Part shown: positions 57,663 to 64,000 of the stretch, one piece after another
How positions within the stretch are numbered: position 1 is the stretch's first letter
Layout of the letters: each line of letters starts with the position of its first letter
Assembly: GCA_003254925.1 (NCBI GenBank)
Contig: QANZ01050193.1
Span: 124,001 to 188,000 of the forward strand
DNA: 64,000 nucleotides
DNA from: Chamaecrista fasciculata
Taxonomy: Eukaryota > Streptophyta > Magnoliopsida > Fabales > Fabaceae
Reading direction: 5' to 3'
Made by a program: the position numbers and the translations under genes
Notes under the pieces: generated by a model
The model's input: the letters and a program-made list of their open reading frames with translations, nothing else
The model's database searches: none
Told to the model about the DNA's origin: nothing

Positions 57663-58505
57663 TTCTTTCTTTCTTTCTTTTTGTTACTAAGTATTACTTA
57701 GAGTATCTATCCTTCATAACAGTGACTAATTTCCGTGTTAGCTTATCCATACCTTAAGGGGTGGATAGTTGGTCCAAAGATTTAAGGTTGTTCTATACTC
57801 ATCCAACCCCTAACATTTAGTTAAGAGTAAGCAAATTCTTATCACTTGACTACACACTTCTTGAGTTTTTGGAGCCTATTTCTAATAGCTGGCTTGCTTC
57901 AGTCTCAGCTCTCATATATTCATATATGCAGTTACATTCTTATATGATAATAGACATATCTGGCTACATAACGATCCTAATACTTTAATATGAAGAGGAA
58001 TTGGTATCTAGCTAAGTATCTTCGACCAAAGAGACTTGAGCTCCTACACTTTCAGAAAATAGTCAAGTGCCAGAAATAAGCAGTACTCGTCATCGTGGCT
58101 TATTTATTTCTTTGCATGTATTAGCAGATGCCACAAGCCTCGTTGTGTCTAAGGTCCTTTTTCTTCTGCTTTCCTCATACTATTTAGTCTGATCAGATAG
58201 CATACAAGTTAAAAAATATCACCATTTAGGTTTGGTATCATTTCGTCATAATAAATTTCGTTTCTTGCACCACAAGTTTCCATTACATACCTGTTCCATT
58301 TACTCCAAAGTCCATACCCTAACCATGATGAAGACATGGAGCGATTCCTTTAAAATTAGTATATAAAAACGAATATTTTACATATATACACTTTTAGCTA
58401 GGTATACACTCATCATAGAGGGCAACATGATGCATTCATTACAAAACTTTCCTAGGCTCTTATTATTCTTTTTATACACAAGCAGAAATTTACAAGGATG
58501 TCATG

Positions 58506-61500
58506 TCATTGTAAGTATCGTTCAAGACACTCTTTCAATTTTTGAAATGTCACAGGTTTTGACACAAATGAGTCCATACCATTTTCAAAACACTCTTCAG
58601 AACTCTCTGATAAAGCATTTGCTGTCATCTGCATCACCATACGGTAACAAAGTCAATCAGTAGTTATTTACTACTAAAAACATGATGCTAACATAAGAAG
58701 CAAATCCGTCCCGCATTATAATGACTTCCAAAGAATAACTGCTCACCGCTATAATGGGGGTCCGGATCCGGTTGCCGGAAGGTGCAGCAATTTCATTCTT
58801 ATGCAAACCTGAAGATGGCAGAGCTTGCTCAATTCCAGCTTCTCTTGCTGCATCCCAGCTTCCCGTTTCTTCGAAAGATCGAATCAGTCTTGTTGCTTGC
58901 AGACCATTCATAACTGGCATGCACACATCCTGCAAAGTGCAAGCACATGGTTACAACTTGTAAGAAGTTATATATTTTATGCAGAACTTGACCCGGAATT
59001 TATGTGCCTTAACAAAGTGTTAACAATACTGCTTACACTTATTAAGTCTCTTTATTTGGGTTTTGTCTACAAACTAGAAAACAAGATAAGCAGAATCAAT
59101 CATCTACACACGAGGATGGAGAAACTGATATATCTGTCTGAGTTATTTGTATTGCATGCAGCAACATTGTGAAGAAAAAGTGAAATAGGTAAATCTTTCC
59201 GACAATATCTCCCAACTAACAACTAGAGATTAAAGTTCAGACATGTAAAAATGACCTAGTAGATTTTGCTTTTACCAACAAAATCTTTTCCACAAGCATA
59301 GCTCAGTTCAAACAATAACATTATGCTTAAGAAACCTATGCAAATGAAAGCATATTTCATTTATGAACTAGAAAACAATTTGGGAAAAGCTACAACTCTC
59401 AACATGTAAAGGCAATGAATCAACAAGATATTGAAGAAAGGCAGAAAGTACCATTAGAATTAGGTCATAACTTTGGCGCTGAACAGCACGTACAGCTTCG
59501 ACTCCATTATTCACAACATCTATATTATGACCTAACTGCTTCATCATTGACTGTGTCACCATGACATTGATCTTGTTATCTTCAACAAGAAGGATCTTAG
59601 GGTTCACTTCTGGCTTGGCTACTTCTTCTGATGTACCACTACTACATTGTGAAGTTGTCTTTGCCCTCTCTTTATTATTCTGTGGTGTTTGATGAGATTC
59701 CATTGAATTTGTTGCTCGATATGAAGAATCTGCACTTCCATTTTGAGATATTTCCCTATTAACCACATTTTTGTTCTCAGTTTCAGCGCTGCCATTCGAT
59801 GAACACACCGATTCAGAAATCTCCGAGCCATCAATCACCGATGAAGCGTCCTCAATCGAAGCCGTTCCTTTCGATCTGATGTTATTAGTGGGGAACGAGT
59901 ATGATGAATTCTCCGAAAACCCGTTGAATTTACGCGAGGTTGTACAGCCAATTTTTTGAGGTAACAAATTCTGGACCTTGCTATATTCATTGGAATTGGA
60001 CGAGAATAGTGAGCCCAATGTAGGTGGTTGGAATTGGAAGAAACCCTCAAATATATCATCAGATGCAGAATCGTTATCCTCTGCATCGGAGATCTCATCG
60101 GAATCATCGGGATTATCACAAGCAATTGAAACTTTGTATGGAAGAATGAAAGTAAATGTAGATCCACAGTGTTCTTTGCTAGATACAGTGAGACGACCAC
60201 CCATTAATTCAACCTATTATTCAAAATCACGATATGGGAGATCAAATCAAATATTACTCTCATTCACAGAAGGAGAATTTGAAAACACACAAAAATCTTA
60301 CCAATTGCTTGCATATTGCTAACCCTAGCCCTGTGCCACCATATTTTCGAGCATGATCTGCACTGACTTGCATGTACCTTTTAAACAATGTAGGTATAGC
60401 CTTCTCTGCCATATTATTGTAGATTGAAAACAGTAAGTATATCTGATGATGATTACATTGTAAATGAGAGAAGATTCAAAAGATACCTGGAATTCCAATC
60501 CCTGTATCATATACATCACAACGTATCCACACTGTTGTTTCAGTATCTCCATTTGTTGAGCACTCACTTTTCATTGGAGACCTACATTCATCACTCAATG
60601 CATGGCTCTGTTTGCTGCTGTTGTTGTTACTTTGAGATATTGTAGAGAGACATTTCTCTTCTTTCACTCCATTTTCTGAAACACTTGTCTGGTCTGTTGC
60701 GAAAGATGGCTCCGGCACAACATAAAGGTTTATACCAACCTTGCCTTCATGAGTAAACTTGATGGCATTACTGCAAAAAAAAAAAAATCATGAGAAATTG
60801 TGAATGCAGAGTAGCAGAATTACATTTGTTGTTTAGTGAAATCATACAGAGCTCAGTACCTGACTAGATTTGTGAGGATTTGCCGAATCCTTAAAACGTC
60901 TCCGATTACCTGCAATATCAGGAAGTTTAGCACAATGCTGAAAGGAAATAACTGATTCAAAAGCATGGAAGTTTTGGATAACTTCTCACCTCAATGGGTA
61001 CATCATCTGCTACATGTCCTTCTAAGGTTAATATTTTCTGCAATGAAGCTGCTGCAGTCTGGAGTACATGCTTTACGACTTCTCTAGGCCGGAATTTGGT
61101 TGCTTCCAATTTCATAACTCCTACATAGAGATAGTGATTAAAATTATTAGCATTCACATGACTGGAAGATTTAGATATCAGATATGTATGAGCTATGGAA
61201 AAAGGGTTTAGTTTTCCAACCTGACTCAACCTTGGAAAGATCAAGTATGTCATTTATAAGTTGAAGAACCAAATCTCCTGAAGATAGCATGACATCCAAG
61301 AGCTGTTTTTGCTCTTTATCAAGTTTTGTCCTGGAAAGAATTTCGGCCATGCTAACAACACCAGATAGCGGAGATCTTATCTCGTGAGACATTGTGGCCA
61401 ACATTTGTTTTGCTCTCATAGTCTCCTCTATCGAAAGGAAAAGGTAAAAAAACAAAGGATAAGCCTTCTTGCAGCAGAAGAAAACTGAAAGTATGAAGTT

Positions 61501-63037
61501 GACAAATATTATTAAACCTGTAATGTGAATAGTTTTGTTCAGTTCTGTTTCCTTGGCTTTTTGAACTGCGATCTCTTCCCGAATCTTCGCCATCCTTTCT
61601 CTTTTTCTTACCTGTGGTTTGTCAGGAATATTGATTTCCTCTTTACAACCAGAAGGATGAAAGTATCAGTAAATGAAAATAACACTTACCTGATCTGTTA
61701 CATCCATTCCCATGTAGTTTACTCCAAGTGTCTCCCCTGCCTTGCTAAAGACAGGTTCTACATAAATCAGGAATGTCTTCGACCCAAATAATGGTGTCTC
61801 GAAAGTAATTTCCCTTTTAGCAGGTAATCCTTTTTCCAGAACTTCTCTTTTAAAATCTTGAGACTCCTTAACACCAGATCCTGTGAAGATTTCAACATCT
61901 GTTTTTCCTATGATATCCTGAAAAATACGAGGTAATATACGATTTCAGATATTTCATCTTACTTATTGTAGAAACTCCTAGCAGATAGAAGCAAAAGACA
62001 TTAAAAAGTGAAAAGGAAGTTATATTTTAAAGGATCAAAGTTGGTTAAGAGGATTCAGATGTTTTTGACAGAATAGAAATTCAATGCAAAAACTTGAAAC
62101 AACATTTTTCATATAACCTTGAAACAATATCTTCAACAGCAATTCATTACCTCCTCGTGTAAACTTGGGAAATGATTATAGATAAAGCGATAGCGCAACT
62201 CTTTGTCCTGGAAAAACTCACGAAGACAGTCAACATGGCTGATGATTTTAATGTCAATACTAAGCTCCTACTAAAGTTGTTTCACATACTGTGAGCAAAT
62301 CAACACTCACTGTGATTTACCTGATGACCAATAACTACAGGTGCATTCTGGAGAACAAAATGTAAGAAATTATCAGCCCTTTTCAGAATCTGGGACAATT
62401 CTTCCACAGGTGAGGACTGCCTTTCGAAATTCCTTATACTTTCTTGCAACTTTTCAGTAAGTATCTGCTCTCTCTGTACACTTGCTTCCAACAATTTCTC
62501 AAGATGCAAAGCTCGCTGTTTCCAGTATACAACGGTATCATATTCAGCATCTATTTCAATTTTCTTGTTTTGAATAACAACATCACATTTCCCACACTGT
62601 GCATCTGGCCATATATCATATACTTCATCCAAAATAGAAACTGGGCGTTTATCACCATATGGTTCTTCCTCAAATCGATGATCTTCTATTATCTCCAGCT
62701 TTCGGAGCTCAACTTCTCGCCTCTGTTTGCTCAGGTTGTCTAGCTCTTCTCTAAGAAGTCGCACCGCATTGGCCTGCTTATACTCCCAGTGTTTCATAAG
62801 GTAAGACAGCTGAGAAGACCCTTTATCAGTGTAATTCGTAAGCTCCATGAGTCTTTTGAAATCAACTATAGTTGATTCTTCCATTATTGTAATCTCTTCC
62901 AACATATCTTGGTCCTTTCCAGGCTTTTCTATGTTAAATTGTTTTCCAACATCAGTTCCAATATCTTCAGGCCACATCGAAGGGAGGACTTCGATGTCCA
63001 TGTCCTCAATATAGTCATTCTCCATCTCACAAACCAT
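58506..63037 (-). CDS. Hybrid histidine kinase, AHK5/CKI2 type
   Basis: The twelve exons on the minus strand are 63037-62321, 62207-62151, 61917-61690, 61611-61518, 61427-61221, 61120-60990, 60909-60860, 60770-60487, 60405-60302, 60213-59452, 58929-58747 and 58628-58506, giving 979 residues with all phases consistent. N-terminal coiled coil (about 80-225) and PAS-like sensor (about 225-335) come first; no membrane span is seen, as in cytosolic AHK5. HisKA follows with phospho-His 380 ([13 protein letters not shown]), then ATPase N-box ([14 protein letters not shown]), G1 (DTGIGI) and G2 (GGTGLGLAI). The receiver has E835-D836 ([11 protein letters not shown]), phospho-acceptor D879 ([13 protein letters not shown]) and K963 (FVSKPVTF). 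In Arabidopsis AHK5 acts in H2O2, ethylene and ABA responses of guard cells and roots. Start MVCEME matches the family. Confidence 0.95.
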
Positions 63038-64000
63038 GGTAAGGTTGCACAATTAATGATCACATCCAATTCCAAGCCAATCTTATGATCACCATGTACA
63101 GCTTATAAATTCACTAATTATTCCATTTCTCATTTCATTGCAACTAAATTTCTTGTAACATCAGCTTCACTCATGCTTTTTTATACCCAAAAGATAGCTC
63201 TAACCAAAAATAGGAGAGAAGTCAGAGCACTACTTCCTGTTGCAATCTGTTTGGCCAATACAAGTTTCATTATAGTTAGTCACTTGACTAGATGAAGATT
63301 GTATATGTATATATAAGAGATACCAAAAGGCAAATAATAAGAGACTGGAATAGAAGTGAATGCTTTCTGGAGAACAGTTTTAGAGGAAAGAACAGGAATT
63401 TAAGAATCAGTATAACAATAATTGCAAGCTCAATGATCAGTCACATCCTACATCAGCAATCATATGGAAAAATTGAGAGGTATTAGCTTCTTTCTCCTCT
63501 TTGGGAAGACAAAAATGAAAACTAAAGGTATTAAATGGGGGGAAGATGAAAAGCTCAAGAACAGCAATTTGTTCCAAATTGTACCCACTTTTAGACATGC
63601 CAAGATGACCTACTTTCAGAGGAAAATATAAAATGAAAACATTGGAGAGCCAGCATAAGAAATTAACATGAAGTCCCCCATAGAAGAGTTGAAGAGAGGA
63701 TGATTCTTAGAAATTTTTCAGCAGAAGTTGATCAGTATTGAATATTAAGAAGTTGCAAGAATGAAGCTGAATTCCAATTGCAAACAATGAAGCAGAGAGA
63801 TCCAGTAAGCAACCCCAATGGAAATAAGTACAAGAACATATATATATATAATATATATATATAGAAAAGGCTTCTCTGAAACAGAAAAATGTAGGAAATG
63901 AAATGAAGAACTGATAAGTATCTAACCTTTTTCAAGCATTCAATCAAAGGCAGAGGACACCAGAGGATGAGCCAGAAAGGAGAAGAATTGAGGTTGACAA
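63038..64000. promoter_or_regulatory. Upstream region of the histidine kinase
   Basis: This is expected to hold the 5' untranslated region, possibly with an intron, and the promoter of the minus-strand kinase gene. It has a TA microsatellite at 63839-63862 and purine-rich tracts. No other gene is seen before the window ends. Confidence 0.45.

Larger units (their letters stand above)
56681..58505. other. Upstream region of the isopentenyltransferase-like gene
   Basis: The first 300 bp are leader or promoter of the IPT-like gene. A large foldback element covers 56982-57662. The rest, to the end of the histidine kinase, has no gene; the last few hundred bases are the likely kinase 3' untranslated region. 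Confidence 0.45.

Noticed and set aside
63038..63052. Five-codon extension of the histidine kinase
   Set aside because: It starts at TTG; MVCEME at 63037 matches the family start.
1..64000. tRNA, rRNA, CRISPR or bacterial-type operon signals
   Set aside because: None was seen; the content is that of a plant nuclear genome.

Overview
The window is nuclear DNA from a flowering plant, almost certainly a eudicot. The evidence is long AT-rich intergenic DNA, genes of up to 13 exons with GT-AG introns, plant-only families (two-B-box CONSTANS-like, plant adenylate isopentenyltransferase, plant hybrid histidine kinase, EDR2-type DUF1336) and a dense load of LTR, LINE and terminal-inverted-repeat elements. 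I cannot name the species. One scaffold gap (9059-9534) and a single N (23552) are present.

Eight genes are supported. They are: an intronless EDR2/DUF1336 protein (442-1314, -); a 51-residue membrane protein in two exons (8069-8316, -); an ABC1 atypical kinase (12290-19099, +, 5' exon unresolved); a PP2C phosphatase of the WIN2 type (25298-30455, +); a two-B-box CONSTANS-like regulator (34769-35885, -); an atypical Rossmann reductase with an organellar leader (44694-51291, +); an adenylate isopentenyltransferase-like gene that lacks a conserved motif (55739-56680, -); and a hybrid histidine kinase of the AHK5/CKI2 type (58506-63037, -). Every exon chain listed was joined by hand, and reading phase was checked at each junction.

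From memory, this gene set matches two Arabidopsis chromosome 5 segments taken together: At5g10720-10750 (AHK5, Rossmann, PP2C, DUF1336) and At5g24930-24970 (COL4, PP2C, ABC1K). The window would then show the gene content from before those two segments lost genes.

The space between genes is mostly mobile DNA. A full-length Ty1/copia element (37466-42563) has target duplication CCTAT and LTRs that differ only by a 15-bp indel, so it is young; a nonsense codon breaks its gag. A shorter copia element (45207-47244, duplication TAATT) sits antisense in intron 1 of the Rossmann gene; it is internally deleted and carries a piece of another retroelement. A 5'-truncated LINE lies at 21216-23344. Several foldback or MITE elements have readable target duplications: 8621-9710, 32551-32811, 50841-51073 and 52021-52563.

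The most unusual signal is a recurring class of 13-20 nt insertions that end in an A-tract (or start with a T-tract in the other orientation) and are flanked by 12-18 bp direct repeats. At least seven occur here. They have the layout of target-primed reverse transcription but carry almost no body sequence.
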